Of a stretch of 64,000 nucleotides of DNA, positions 36,790 through 47,339 are shown piece by piece. The position numbers were made by a program, and so were the translations under genes. The notes below the pieces were generated by a model that was given only the letters and a program-made list of their open reading frames with translations, searched no databases and was not told the origin of the DNA. Positions within the stretch are counted from its first letter, which is position 1, and each line of letters starts with the position of its first letter. The stretch is from Bacillus sp. FJAT-18017 (lineage in GTDB: Bacteria > Bacillota > Bacilli > Bacillales > Cytobacillaceae). The stretch covers positions 971,001-1,035,000 of the forward strand of contig NZ_CP012602.1 in NCBI RefSeq assembly GCF_001278805.1. The letters run 5' to 3'.

Positions 36790-37356
36790 ATGGAAATTTC
36801 GTTGATAAGACACGGAAAATCACGACACACTGAAAATGGTCGAATAACTTGTTCGGATTTTAAGAAGTGGATAGAAAAATATGATTATACTGGTGTATTT
36901 GAAGAGACAACATATCCTTTTTGGACAGTAGAAAAAGTAACAAATGCAAGAATAGTTATTACCAGTAATTTGAAAAGATCTGTTCAGTCAGCTATGTATA
37001 TTAACACAGAAAAAGGGACCATTTCCTCTCCTTTATTTCGAGAGATAGAACTCCCAACTTGTTCAAAAAAGTTAGGTCTTAAATTAAGTCCAAGTATGTG
37101 GTCTTTCATATTAAGATTATTATGGTTCTGTGGTTATTCTAACGAATGCGAGTCTTTTACTGATGCAAAATCAAGGGCAAAAAAAGCAGCCCAGCTATTA
37201 GTTGAATATGCAGACGAATATAAATCGGTAGCATTAGTAGGACACGGCTTTTTTAATATGCTATTAGCAAAAGAATTGCAGAAAAAAGGTTGGACAGGCA
37301 AAAGGAGAACGGGTGCAAAACATTGGAATTGTACAACATATATCTTTTTGAATTAA
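36790..37356 (+). CDS. Histidine phosphatase family protein
   Basis: 188 residues with the phosphoglycerate-mutase fold: catalytic LIRHGKSRH at the very start, Arg in SNLKRSVQSA, and second His in ALVGHGFFN. It is shorter than metabolic mutases and belongs to the broad-specificity phosphatase group. AAGGAG precedes ATG 36790. It lies 92 bases after the GNAT pseudogene. Substrate unknown. Confidence 0.85.
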   Translation: MEISLIRHGKSRHTENGRITCSDFKKWIEKYDYTGVFEETTYPFWTVEKVTNARIVITSNLKRSVQSAMYINTEKGTISSPLFREIELPTCSKKLGLKLSPSMWSFILRLLWFCGYSNECESFTDAKSRAKKAAQLLVEYADEYKSVALVGHGFFNMLLAKELQKKGWTGKRRTGAKHWNCTTYIFLN

Positions 37357-37444
37357 TGGTTGGCAAAGGCTTCTCATCCGGCTAAATTGGTCGGCTCTTT
37401 TCTATTTATTTACGCGGGGTGGTTAAGGTAATCACTTTTGCTGA

Positions 37445-37597
37445 AGGGACGATAGATATTATGTATTTGCATATGATAGAAAATCTGAACTGGGCCAAGT
37501 CACTTTTGTTCGTGATTATATAGAGTTTAACTTTGAAGGCGAAGAAATCTTATTGGAGAAACAAGGCAAGCTAAATAGTAAATTAGGGGCTAATTAA
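37445..37597 (+). pseudogene. Unrecognised coding fossil
   Basis: The frame without a start reads YYVFAYDRKSELGQVTFVRD and EFNFEGEEILLEKQ before TAA 37595. Composition is protein-like, but I cannot name the family; it is the C-terminal remnant of a lost gene. Confidence 0.45.
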
Positions 37598-37643
37598 ATG
37601 AATATTAGATCTTTATATAGTGGATTTAATGCGCCTATATCAA

Positions 37644-37684
37644 TAAAAAAAGACCATTAAATGCCTCTGCACTTTGATGGTCTA
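37644..37684 (-). terminator. Terminator of the excalibur gene
   Basis: AGACCAT / ATGGTCT stem with a run of A on the plus side (T on the minus strand), ending the minus-strand gene at 37732. Confidence 0.7.
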
Positions 37685-37731
37685 TTTCAGACTGAACCCC
37701 TTACTTATACAGCCCTTTAAAATCAGTACTA

Positions 37732-37995
37732 TTAACGTTCACAGGCGATTCCGTCTTTATCACGGTCTTTGCCTTTATTTGCATCATAAAGCGCTTTGGA
37801 AACATACGGCTTGTACTTCGTTTTTCCGCCTTTGTTCTTAACAGAAGAAGACTTGGCAACTCCGCCTTTATACGCCTTGTTCAACTCCGTGCAATTCTTG
37901 TAGACCTTCGCCTTTGCTTCAACGCTGTCTGCGGAAGCTAAAGAGAGTCCAAAAACCAGTCCAGCAGATAAGACGATTGGCATCACTTTTTTCAT
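37732..37995 (-). CDS. Secreted excalibur-domain protein
   Basis: 87 residues: a signal peptide (MKKVMPIVLSAGLVFGLS..., likely cut near VEAKA), then the excalibur domain with Cys in YKNCTELNKAYKGG and the Ca-binding-like KDRDKDGIACE motif. Excalibur proteins are extracellular and often accompany nucleases; this one has the domain alone. ATG 37995 was chosen over 38013 because a GGGGG site lies before it. Confidence 0.8.
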   Translation of the reverse strand: MKKVMPIVLSAGLVFGLSLASADSVEAKAKVYKNCTELNKAYKGGVAKSSSVKNKGGKTKYKPYVSKALYDANKGKDRDKDGIACER

Positions 37996-38064
37996 TGAAT
38001 TCACAACCCCCATGGATTACCTAGACTTCCATAATAACCAATAAAAGGGAGTTGCACAATACTA

Positions 38065-38268
38065 ATTGACGACCGCGGCCTCTATTTTTTACTTGCAGAG
38101 TCGCCAAGAAGCTCTATTGACGACCGCGGCCTCAATTTTTTACTCGCAGAGTCGTCAAGAAGCTCTATTGACGACCGTACCTCAATTTTTCTACTCGCCG
38201 GGTCGTCAAGAACCTCTATTGACGACCGCAGACCCCATATTTTTACTCTCAGGGTCATCAAGAATCCC
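38065..38268. repeat. Four 51-bp stem-loop repeats
   Basis: Units begin ATTGACGACCG at 38065, 38116, 38167 and 38218 (period 51). Each unit pairs TTGACGAC with GTCGTCAA at its other end, so each forms a hairpin with a 25-base loop. The 69-codon frame through it is an accident of the repeat. Confidence 0.85.
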
Positions 38269-38289
38269 TGAGTAATGTAGATGCACCTA

Positions 38290-39195
38290 CTAATCTTGAT
38301 ACCGATCCAATACTTTGAAAAAGTCCCTGATGAACTCGAAGAATAGGTTCTCAGCAGGGAGCAGCGGCCGTTCGCTAGGAATAATCACACCTACCGTACG
38401 GGTGACTTGGGGCTCAATTACATGCAGCCGGACCGTCGAGCGCGGCAGGTTGTCAATCAAGGTAATCTCCGGAATGAGCGTCACCCCAAGGCCAGCAGAA
38501 ACCAGCCCTTTAATTGCATCAATATCGTCGCCTTCAAATGAGACCTTGGGCTGAAAGCCGAGCTGTTTGCAAGCAGTCTCAACAATTTGCCGCAGCACAT
38601 AACCCTGTGGGAACAAGATGAATGAATCATCTCGTAATTGATTCAAAGTAATGGAACGCTGCCCGGCAAGTGGATGGCTCGCAGGCAGCAGGGCAACGAT
38701 GCTTTCCGTAAATAAAATATGGCTTTTGACCTTTTTTTCGTGCCTTGGCAGGGGTCCAACCAGTGCCATATCGAGATCGCCTTTGACTACCGCGTTAATC
38801 AATTCTGTATAGGAGTTCTGTTTCAGCTCAAACTTGACGTAAGGATGTTGTTCCCGGAATTCAGATATAACTGTAGGAAGAGTATAAGCTGCAAGACTGC
38901 TCGGAAAACCAATCCGGATTACCCCGCGCTCAGGATCGAGATATTCCTGGACCTCGCGCCTCGCATTATCAATCACCTTCATCGCTTCCTCCATATGCTC
39001 CAGGAAGGTTTGCCCGATTGGGGTTAACTTTACATTTCTTCCTTCTCTTATAAAAAGATCAACCCCGAGCTCAGCCTCTAAATTAACGATTTGCCTGCTG
39101 ACAGCGGACTGAGCAACGTGCAAAGATACAGCCGCCTCGGTTACATGTTCCCGTTTGGCCACTTCGATGAAATACTGAATTTGCCTCAATTCCAT
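38290..39195 (-). CDS. LysR-family regulator (GltC-like)
   Basis: 301 residues: HTH start MELRQIQYFIEVAKREHVT, AAVSLHVAQSAVSRQIVNLE, and the LysR substrate domain with LPASHPLAG. It is divergent from the NADP-dependent glutamate dehydrogenase at 39346, in the way GltC is divergent from gltAB in B. subtilis, so it probably senses nitrogen/carbon state and controls gdhA. Its own start at ATG 39195 is 150 bases from gdhA. Confidence 0.85.
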   Translation of the reverse strand: MELRQIQYFIEVAKREHVTEAAVSLHVAQSAVSRQIVNLEAELGVDLFIREGRNVKLTPIGQTFLEHMEEAMKVIDNARREVQEYLDPERGVIRIGFPSSLAAYTLPTVISEFREQHPYVKFELKQNSYTELINAVVKGDLDMALVGPLPRHEKKVKSHILFTESIVALLPASHPLAGQRSITLNQLRDDSFILFPQGYVLRQIVETACKQLGFQPKVSFEGDDIDAIKGLVSAGLGVTLIPEITLIDNLPRSTVRLHVIEPQVTRTVGVIIPSERPLLPAENLFFEFIRDFFKVLDRYQD

Positions 39196-39318
39196 ACCTC
39201 TATCTCCAATTCATCTCATTTCGGCATTGATTTAATCTAATACTCATATTGTTTCGATTAATTATTCCATTATAAAATAAAAAAATCAGGAATGAAAATA
39301 ATAGGAAGTGTCCAATAG

Positions 39319-40725
<1,407 letters not shown>

Positions 40726-40735
40726 AAAAACATAT

Positions 40736-40770
40736 TGAGGGTGTCCCTGCGAATTGGGACACCCTTTTTG
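40736..40770 (+). terminator. Terminator of gdhA
   Basis: GGGTGTCCC (40739-40747) / GGGACACCC (40756-40764) then TTTTTG. Confidence 0.88.
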
Positions 40771-40832
40771 CATTTTGTGGGGACGGGAACAGCCAATTGA
40801 ACCTCTTTGATTAATCCTTCTGTCTCATATAC

Positions 40833-41015
40833 AGATTAATTTATCTATGAGACGGGTTCTATTGGATTAATCTGCTTGCTCCAGGTGCCGATTAATCTAA
40901 TAAACGGGCTTTATTGGATTAATCTGCTTGGTCCAGACACCGATTAATCTAATAAAGGGGTTCTATTGTATTAATCAGCTTGGTCCAGACAGCGTTTATC
41001 TATGAGTAGGCCTTA
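40833..41015. repeat. 52-bp tandem repeats (GATTAATCT units)
   Basis: Units start at 40833, 40890, 40942 and 40994 (57, 52, 52 bases), each with GATTAATCTAATAAA.GGG and CTGCTTGGTCCAGACA. The gap from 40771 to 41383 otherwise has no gene. Confidence 0.8.
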
Positions 41016-41214
41016 ATGGATAATCCCCTTTCGTCTCGCTATTATCACCAACTTTATATTCTCCATTTTCTAACCTGTATTTTCTTCTCTTAAATTTTAG
41101 TTAACTTCCCGTCCAAATTATGTAATTTCCCTCTTAGTCATAGCGTCTAATTAGTGAAATCCCTATTCACATAAAAGGGGTTTTTCAAATGAGGCGAGTT
41201 GTGGCAGCTGTAAC

Positions 41215-41320
41215 GATTTCGAGTACAATTCGAGGCTGTCGGATGGGTGAAATGTCCCTGAAAGTGGTTTTCGAGTATAATTTGAGCCTGCCAGATAGAT
41301 GAAATGTCCTTGATGTCACC
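41215..41320. repeat. 52-bp duplicated block (TCGAGTA..ATT)
   Basis: TCGAGTACAATTCGAG at 41219 and TCGAGTATAATTTGAG at 41271 begin two units 52 bases apart, both containing GATGAAATGTCC-like sequence. The sequence is unrelated to the array at 40833. Confidence 0.65.
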
Positions 41321-41383
41321 ACGTGCAACTACTGCTAAAAAAGTACTTCTTAAGATCATACTTGAAAAGAGGGGAGAGTTACT

Positions 41384-41851
41384 GTGAAAGCAAAACATGT
41401 ATTAATCGGAATTTTGACGTTCGCTATCCTGGTAATAACAGGCTGTTCATATTCCATTGGCAGTGTAACGCAAAGTGAATTCCCTCCGTCCATGTCAGCG
41501 CTCGTTAAAATAAACGGCAAAGAGTATCAGATGGAAGAAGGCAATTATAAGTGGGTGCAAAAAAAGGGATCAACGACTCAAGTGTATCAAACGGACCACT
41601 CCTCGCCATACCAAATGGCGGACCATATAGAACCAATTAGCGTGAAGCCAAACGAAAAAATTGATATCGAGATTGAAGATAACCCGGATCTCAAAGTGTA
41701 TACATGGGATGAAAACGGAAGAGGGGAAGAAGTTAAACTTGATGGCAATCAACTAAAGGTTCCTTCAAGCGATGGAACGTACATTTATGAAGTGGAAGCA
41801 GAGTGGGGGAACGGAACGGTTTCCTACACTTTTGTACTGGAAGTTCACTAA
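41384..41851 (+). CDS. Lipoprotein with WG.GT.SY.F.L C-terminal motif
   Basis: 155 residues, GTG start behind GAGGGGAGAG. A lipoprotein signal ends LVITGCSYS. The mature part (MSALVKINGKEYQMEEGNYK) has a beta-rich fold and ends YEVEAEWGNGTVSYTFVLEV. It shares the closing motif and the 'single strand -EG/GSY-W' opening with the lipoprotein at 44154, so the two are probably distant paralogues. The cell-surface function is unknown. Confidence 0.75.
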   Translation: MKAKHVLIGILTFAILVITGCSYSIGSVTQSEFPPSMSALVKINGKEYQMEEGNYKWVQKKGSTTQVYQTDHSSPYQMADHIEPISVKPNEKIDIEIEDNPDLKVYTWDENGRGEEVKLDGNQLKVPSSDGTYIYEVEAEWGNGTVSYTFVLEVH

Positions 41852-41876
41852 TAAAAGTGCAGGAAACCCGGCTGAC

Positions 41877-42496
41877 TTACTTTTTTATTCTTTTCTCCAT
41901 CTGTTCCGAAAGTTGCCTCGAATATGGGTTTCCTTCATTTTGCAATTGCTCAATGATGTTCTTGTAGTCCGTCTCATTTCGGTTCTGGCTTAATTTATAC
42001 GCAGCCTGGATTTCCTCAACCTTTATCTTAAAGCCGACAATACCTTTTAATTCTCTTTCCAAAAGCTCAGGAGAAAGGTTATCCCATAATACAGGATTCT
42101 CACGTTTCAATTCATATTTTTCTAGCATTCGTGTTAAATCTTCTATCAGTTCCGCTTTGTTTAAAATAACAACCTTTCCATACATATGGACGGCCTGGTA
42201 ATTCCACGTCGGAACATTTTCGTGGAATACCATGAAGAAGAAACATATGCATGGGGTCCCTGGAACATCACAAGCGCACTATCGCAGGTTGCAAAGGTCT
42301 TCCACTGAGGATTTCCATATGCCATATGTCCAGTAATATAGCAGTCATCGCCTTTTTTCACTACCCCTAAAGGCAAATGAGTCGCAATCGGCTTCCCGCC
42401 ATCTGCTGTCACTAACGTTCCAAAAGAGTTCGTTTGGACAAAGTCCCATATTTCATCAGCATCTGTCACTTTAAAAAATTTAGGTACATACATCAT
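41877..42496 (-). pseudogene. paiB: PaiB-like FMN-binding regulator, frameshifted
   Basis: Starting at ATG 42496 behind GAGGTG, the first part (VPKFFKVTDADEIWDFVQTN, PIATHLPL, GHMAYGNPQWK, GPHAYVSSSWY) and the second part (HENVPTWNYQAVHMYGKVVI ... EQMEKRIKK) join as a full PaiB only if one base is added near 42225. PaiB partners PaiA in repressing degradative enzyme and sporulation genes in B. subtilis. The break may be real or a sequencing error. Confidence 0.85.
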
Positions 42497-42624
42497 TTTC
42501 ACCTCGTTATTTTTCGATCCCTATCTCTTTGAGTAGGAATTTTGACACAACTTCCTATATCGGGCATTTAAGTAATACATTACTATTAAAGTATATACAT
42601 TACTAAACTACAGTTGGTGACAGC

Positions 42625-43446
42625 ATGAAAAAAATGTTTTTAATAGGATTACTGATTCTCATTTTTATGATAGTTTCTGCCGGGTGTGTAGGCGGGGTGA
42701 ATGAGAGGGATTTAAAGAAACCGGTAGAGCAGTATTTATCAGAAGAGTATGGGTTAAATGAAGAATTCAAGTTTCTAACCTGGGATGATAATTGGTTTGA
42801 AGGAATTGATCATCAAACTGCGATAGAGATAAAAAAACCTTATCACACGACTATATTTATTACACTAATAAGAGATACGTTTGAAATCGATGAACAACAT
42901 AGCGATAGTGTGTATTCCGAATTGTTCAAAGGGGCTTATATTCAACAAAACCCAAAGGTCACATCGGAATTGGACCGCATCATCAAGAAATTCGACTTCT
43001 TAGAAGAATCACCCGATGAATATGACGAGTTAAAAGGAAACTTCTATTATTATATAAATGCCAATATTGCAGAGGAACTAGAACAGCAGTTGGCAAAGCA
43101 ATTCAAATCTCAAAAAACTATTAACACGAATGAATTATTACCCATATTGAAACCAAATCCCGACCCAACAGGAATGTGGAGCAATTTTGGTGTTATCAAT
43201 TTTAACTTTTATTTCAAAACCACCAATGAAGAGGCTGCCGTCCCCCAGGCAGAAGAGGTTTTAGAAGAATTTAAGAATAGCAACGTGTTAACAGAGGGCT
43301 TATATAGTATTGAAATAATTGCAATCCTAACGAAGGGTGACTTAACCTCTATCGGGGATGATCCCCGCAATAGCGGTGTACAGTTCAGGGTGGATGCAAA
43401 GGGCAATATTAAGGATATCGAACTGTTGCCAACAGGTGATTTATAA
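42625..43446 (+). CDS. Hypothetical lipoprotein
   Basis: 273 residues: lipoprotein signal ending MIVSAGCVGG; the mature part is alpha/beta and acidic, with a WDDNWFEGIDHQTAIEI start and an NINPDPTGMWSNFGVINFNFYF-like central strand set (in pieces). I do not recognise the family, although DUF1672-type lipoproteins have a similar outline. It sits on the plus strand between paiB and paiA, which are on the minus strand. Confidence 0.7.
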   Translation: MKKMFLIGLLILIFMIVSAGCVGGVNERDLKKPVEQYLSEEYGLNEEFKFLTWDDNWFEGIDHQTAIEIKKPYHTTIFITLIRDTFEIDEQHSDSVYSELFKGAYIQQNPKVTSELDRIIKKFDFLEESPDEYDELKGNFYYYINANIAEELEQQLAKQFKSQKTINTNELLPILKPNPDPTGMWSNFGVINFNFYFKTTNEEAAVPQAEEVLEEFKNSNVLTEGLYSIEIIAILTKGDLTSIGDDPRNSGVQFRVDAKGNIKDIELLPTGDL

Positions 43447-43469
43447 CAACAAACTGGGAACGGTTCATA

Positions 43470-43509
43470 AAAAGACGCTCAAGCCAAAATATCGGCTTGA
43501 GTGTTTTTC
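43470..43509 (+). terminator. Terminator of the lipoprotein gene
   Basis: GACGCTCAAGCC / GGCTTGAGTGT stem followed by TTTTTC. Confidence 0.8.
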
Positions 43510-43523
43510 GTTAAGCTACAAAA

Positions 43524-44090
<567 letters not shown>

Positions 44091-44153
44091 TTACAAAGAT
44101 TTCTACAAAAACAGCCTCAATCCTTCTTTGGTAAACTAAGGGCGGTTCCCCGA

Positions 44154-44627
44154 CTAATCTTCTTTAACATTTAAAGCAAAAGCGTAGCTTGCAGTGCCTT
44201 GTCCCCAGGTTGCAAGGACTTCGTAAATTGCTTTTCCTTTAAATCCAGAAAGAACAACCGTGTTGTCGGTACGTATGATGTCATTTTGAGAATTCCAAAT
44301 CCTAACCTGATAATGTGCCGGCTGTATTTCAAAGTTTAATCGAACTTTTGTATTTGTATTTACATTTACAACTTTTTGCCCCTCTACTAGATCTGGTGGT
44401 GCTGCTGAATCCGCATGCTCACCTGTTGCGGTACCATCGCCACGGTCATAACTCCAACTATACGAACCCAGTACCGGTGTGATAGTTTCCTCACCAACAG
44501 AAATAGTCAAACCGGGCGGACTTTTAAGAGGTGTTTCTTCATCTATTGGCTCTCTAGCATCCGTACAACCTAAAAGTAATAATAGTGCTAGTATGCTAAA
44601 AACAAAAATCATCAATTTCATTTTCAT
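44154..44627 (-). CDS. Lipoprotein with WG.GT.SY.F.L C-terminal motif
   Basis: 157 residues from ATG 44627 (lipoprotein signal MKMKLMIFVFSILALLLLLG-C). The alternative ATG 44663 overlaps the end of the upstream gene and would add 12 residues; neither has a strong site, and the overlap suggests coupling. The mature domain starts PGLTISVGEETITPVLGSYSW and ends VLATWGQGTASYAFALNV, matching the motif of the 41384 lipoprotein. The last genes of a two-gene unit with 44656. Confidence 0.72.
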   Translation of the reverse strand: MKMKLMIFVFSILALLLLLGCTDAREPIDEETPLKSPPGLTISVGEETITPVLGSYSWSYDRGDGTATGEHADSAAPPDLVEGQKVVNVNTNTKVRLNFEIQPAHYQVRIWNSQNDIIRTDNTVVLSGFKGKAIYEVLATWGQGTASYAFALNVKED

Positions 44628-44655
44628 ATATTTATTCAACGCTAACCGTTTTGTA

Positions 44656-45069
44656 TTAATCATAATATCCTGAGCCCGTGTATTCCTCTGTTTGCTGGGC
44701 ATACACGTAAAATGCACCTACAATTTCATCCATACCGACCACAATATAGGGATTGGCATCATCGGTACTTTGCTCGGTTTCCTCAATGGTTATAGCTGTA
44801 TCCTTACTGGATGTATGGACCTCAACTAATTCAAGTTTCTTTCCTTCTTTTCCTAATGAAATAACGACTGCCTTTTTGCCTTTAGCGATTGTAAACACCT
44901 TATATCCTTTATAATCTTTTTTGTCGGTTTGTAATTGATTAACATATGCTTGGATTTCGGGGCTTTTGCTTATTTGATCGTTTTCAAGTACCCACCAAGA
45001 TTCAGTACTGTTACTGCATGCCGTAGTAAGTAGTAATAGTAGTACAACTAATAGAAAGTTCCTTTTCAC
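44656..45069 (-). CDS. Small hypothetical lipoprotein
   Basis: 137 residues, GTG start behind GGGAGG. Lipobox LLTTACSNS. The mature part has a short beta-rich domain with a KGYKVFTIAKGKKAVVISLG strand pair and ends in a TGSGYYD tail. It is first in a unit with the 44154 lipoprotein. Function unknown. Confidence 0.75.
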   Translation of the reverse strand: MKRNFLLVVLLLLLTTACSNSTESWWVLENDQISKSPEIQAYVNQLQTDKKDYKGYKVFTIAKGKKAVVISLGKEGKKLELVEVHTSSKDTAITIEETEQSTDDANPYIVVGMDEIVGAFYVYAQQTEEYTGSGYYD

Positions 45070-45195
45070 CCAACATTCCTCCCGTAATTTCTTTTTTGTT
45101 TATAGAAAAAATACCCAGTAACTATATTTTAATCCTTAGACCCTCTAGGAAAAAGGTTCAAATTGGAAAACTTGTTCCATTGGTTGAAATTTCTT

Positions 45196-45223
45196 TTGCC
45201 ATTGTGAAAAAAATGGATATAAT
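45196..45223 (+). promoter_or_regulatory. SigA promoter of the T-box/argS transcript
   Basis: TTGCCA (45196-45201) and TATAAT (45218-45223) with a 16-bp spacer, placed just upstream of the T-box start. Confidence 0.7.
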
Positions 45224-45235
45224 AAAGGATAATAC

Positions 45236-45495
45236 ACGTGAACGTCGATGATGAAGAGAGTAGTTGTTTGTGGAGGCAAAGCGAGCCGGGGAGAGTGGGA
45301 GCCTGGTGCGAAGCAAATGATGAACCGCACTTTTGAGATGCTTTCCTGAAGTCAGTAGGGAGGGCCGGGGAGAGACCCCGTTACCAATGTCGAGTGGTTT
45401 TTGCTGATGAGCAAAAACAAGCAGAGTGGTACCGCGGGAATACAATCGAGCTCCCGTCTCTTTTTTAACTAAAAGAGGCGGGAGCTTTTTATTTT
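45236..45495 (+). promoter_or_regulatory. T-box riboswitch (arginine) with terminator
   Basis: The T-box sequence AGAGTGGTACCGCGGG (45424-45438) is complete. Stem I begins GATGATGAAGAGAGTAG. The specifier loop reads GAACCGCAC, where CGC (45326-45328) is an arginine codon. The terminator pairs GAGCTCCCGTCTCTTTT with AAAAGAGGCGGGAGC (45449-45485) before TTTTT. Uncharged tRNA-Arg should prevent termination and allow argS expression. Confidence 0.9.
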
Positions 45496-45508
45496 GGAGG
45501 GAAAAACA

Positions 45509-47191
45509 ATGGAATTTAAAACTGACTTTGCCGGGATTCTGTACGATGCCTTGGATGGGCAGCTGGAAAAGACGAAATTGATTCAGATGATTGAAAAGCC
45601 TAAATTCGAGAACATGGGAGATTTGGCGTTTCCATGTTTCGAGCTGGCGAAACTGTTCCGGAAATCACCGCAGATTATCGCAACAGACCTGGCCACGAAG
45701 ATCAAAACAACTCTTTTTGAAAAAGTAGAGCCGGTTGGGGGCTATGTGAACGTGTTTCTCAATAAGCCAACCGTTTCGCAGCAAGTCATCCAAAAGGTCC
45801 TCTCAGAAAAAGAAAACTTTGCGGACTTAAATATTGGGAAGGGCCAGGTGATGACGATTGATTTCTCGTCACCGAATATCGCAAAGCCGTTTTCAATGGG
45901 GCATTTGCGCTCGACTGTTATCGGCAACGCTCTAGCATTGATTGCTGAAAAATCAGGCTACCGCCCAATCCGCATCAACCATCTGGGTGACTGGGGTACT
46001 CAGTTCGGAAAGCTGATCGTTGCCTATAAAAAATGGGGAGACGAAGAGGCTGTCAGAAAGCAGCCCATCAAAGAACTGCTGAAATTATATGTCCAATTCC
46101 ATGACGAAGCCGAAAAGGACTCCGACCTGGAAAATCAAGCCCGTGCCTGGTTCAAGAAGCTGGAGGATGCTGATACTGAAGCAATCGAGCTGTGGGAATG
46201 GTTCCGCGACGAATCTCTTAAGGAGTTTGCGAAAATCTATGAGCTGATGGGAATAGAGTTCGACTCCTATCACGGGGAAGCATTCTACAACGACAAGATG
46301 AACAGAGTCGTTCAAATGCTTGAAGACATGAAGCTTCTCGAGGAATCGGACGGAGCACAGGTTGTTCCGATCGAGGACCTGCCGCCATGCCTGATTAAGA
46401 AAAGCGATGGCACAACCCTTTATGCGACCCGTGACCTGGCAGCTGCCATCTACCGGCAGGAAACCTATCAGTTCGCAAAATCACTGTATGTTGTCGGCAA
46501 TGAACAAACGCTTCACTTTAAACAGGTATTCTCCGTGCTCGAAAAGATGGGCTTCGAGTGGCAAAAGGGAATGAGCCATGTGCCTTTTGGAATGATGCTG
46601 AAGGATGGAAAGAAAATGTCGACTCGGAAGGGCAAGGTAGTCCTGCTTGAAGAGGTTCTCAATGAAGCAATCGCACTGGCACTCGAGGATATCAAGAAGA
46701 AAAACCCGAACCTCGCTTCAAAAGAGGAGGTTGCCCGCCAGGTCGGAACAGGCGCCGTCATCTTCCATGACCTGAAAAACTTCCGCCAAAACGACATCGA
46801 GTTTTCGCTGGAAGACATGCTGCGGTTTGAAGGGGAGACCGGCCCATACGTTCAATATACCCATGCCCGCGCTGCTTCCCTGCTTAGAAAAGGGGAGTTC
46901 AAGGAAAGCACCACTCCGGTTAGCATCCCGGATCAGGAAGCGTGGCCTATTATTACGTCCTTGATTGCCTTTCCCGACGCAATCAAACGAGCAATCGAAG
47001 AATACGATCCATCACAAATCGCGAAGTACGTCATCGAATTGTCCAGAGCCTTCAACAAATACTACGCCGCTATCCGCATCCTCGATGACAGCGAGTACAA
47101 ACAGGAAAGGCTATCGCTGGTGTATGCAGTGAAACTTACACTTAAAGAAGGGCTGCGTTTATTGGGATTGCAGGCGCCTGAGGAGATGTAA
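45509..47191 (+). CDS. argS: Arginyl-tRNA synthetase
   Basis: 560 residues, class I. The HIGH-equivalent is SPNIAKPFSMGHLRST (GH retained, first His replaced by Ser). The KMSKS-equivalent is KMSTRKG at about residue 369. The anticodon-binding DALR domain ends in EGLRLLGLQAPEEM. It charges tRNA-Arg. ATG 45509 follows TTGGAGGG; an in-frame TTG at 45494 lies within that site. Controlled by the arginine T-box. A degenerate copy of its 3' end and terminator is at 55396-55806. Confidence 0.93.
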   Translation: MEFKTDFAGILYDALDGQLEKTKLIQMIEKPKFENMGDLAFPCFELAKLFRKSPQIIATDLATKIKTTLFEKVEPVGGYVNVFLNKPTVSQQVIQKVLSEKENFADLNIGKGQVMTIDFSSPNIAKPFSMGHLRSTVIGNALALIAEKSGYRPIRINHLGDWGTQFGKLIVAYKKWGDEEAVRKQPIKELLKLYVQFHDEAEKDSDLENQARAWFKKLEDADTEAIELWEWFRDESLKEFAKIYELMGIEFDSYHGEAFYNDKMNRVVQMLEDMKLLEESDGAQVVPIEDLPPCLIKKSDGTTLYATRDLAAAIYRQETYQFAKSLYVVGNEQTLHFKQVFSVLEKMGFEWQKGMSHVPFGMMLKDGKKMSTRKGKVVLLEEVLNEAIALALEDIKKKNPNLASKEEVARQVGTGAVIFHDLKNFRQNDIEFSLEDMLRFEGETGPYVQYTHARAASLLRKGEFKESTTPVSIPDQEAWPIITSLIAFPDAIKRAIEEYDPSQIAKYVIELSRAFNKYYAAIRILDDSEYKQERLSLVYAVKLTLKEGLRLLGLQAPEEM

Positions 47192-47205
47192 GACAATTAC
47201 ATTTG

Positions 47206-47240
47206 CTGGGGCGAGCCGATATGCTGGCTCGCCCTTTTTA
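47206..47240 (+). terminator. Terminator of argS
   Basis: GGGCGAGCC / GGCTCGCCC stem followed by TTTTTAG. Confidence 0.88.
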
Positions 47241-47339
47241 GTGGTTATGAACACGCTTTTGGAAGTTGAACCTATATCCTTGGTGAAGCGCCATTAGAAA
47301 GGACACGGGCTAGATTGCCAATATGTAACAAGTTTAAAT

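Noticed and set aside
38066..38275. 69-codon open frame through the 51-bp repeats
   Set aside because: The frame is open only because the 51-bp unit is a multiple of three; there is no ribosome binding site.
45145..45445. Minus-strand frames across the T-box leader
   Set aside because: They overlap a conserved RNA element and lack start signals.
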